From Candidatus Peregrinibacteria bacterium (GTDB lineage: Bacteria; Patescibacteriota; Gracilibacteria; UM-FILTER-43-11): a stretch of 5,219 nucleotides of DNA. Positions 5,206-5,219 of this stretch are shown here, piece by piece. The stretch is taken from contig JACRIF010000012.1 in the NCBI GenBank assembly GCA_016220125.1, positions 1 through 5,219 of the forward strand, given 5' to 3'. Numbering within the stretch: position 1 is the stretch's first letter; each line of letters starts with the position of its first letter. The notes under the pieces were generated by a model. That model had not been told where the DNA came from, made no database searches, and worked only from the letters and a program-made list of their open reading frames with translations. The translations under genes were made by a program, and so were the position numbers.

Positions 5206-5219
5206 ATTTGTTAGCGATA

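Overview
The window is bacterial DNA using the standard code: TGA is a true stop for the first gene, and the tRNA encodes its CCA end. The flanking genes are GC-rich. None of the five visible start codons has a recognisable Shine-Dalgarno sequence. The DipZ-like redox protein, the M23 lipoprotein with its 'KKPFG...GYHTGVDYE' core and the small DUF1905 protein resemble what I recall from high-GC candidate-phylum (Patescibacteria-like) genomes. That assignment is a tentative inference, not a demonstration.

Layout. (1) Positions 2-2116, plus strand: the 3' part of a dipZ-like thiol-disulfide gene, followed 21 bases later by an M23 endopeptidase lipoprotein gene. Together they look like a small envelope operon. 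(2) 2122-2415, minus strand: a DUF1905 gene that converges on the peptidase gene. (3) 2433-2457: a clear hairpin-plus-T-run terminator on the minus strand. (4) About 2463-3921: a segment visibly richer in AT. It holds an alpha/beta hydrolase gene with a good promoter and a palindrome over its -10 region, a four-helix-bundle (23S intervening-sequence type) gene broken by one missing base in a homopolymer, and repeat-rich non-coding DNA. (5) 3912-3986: tRNA-Asn(GTT), minus strand. (6) 4066-5205: hflX, a ribosome-associated GTPase gene, minus strand and GC-rich.

The most interesting point is how parts 3 to 5 fit together. The last ten bases of the tRNA-Asn gene (acceptor arm plus CCA) recur exactly at 2463-2472, at the other edge of the AT-rich segment. 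The terminator hairpin begins five bases beyond that second copy. If the segment between the two copies is removed, tRNA-Asn is followed directly by a textbook terminator. This suggests that a small integrase-less element or island remnant, carrying the hydrolase and the four-helix-bundle gene, inserted between the tRNA and its terminator.

The flanking genes are ordinary household and envelope functions: periplasmic disulfide reduction, cell-wall hydrolysis and ribosome rescue. I see no CRISPR array, transposase or integrase. The hydrolase substrate and the roles of DUF1905 and the four-helix-bundle protein cannot be read from the sequence.
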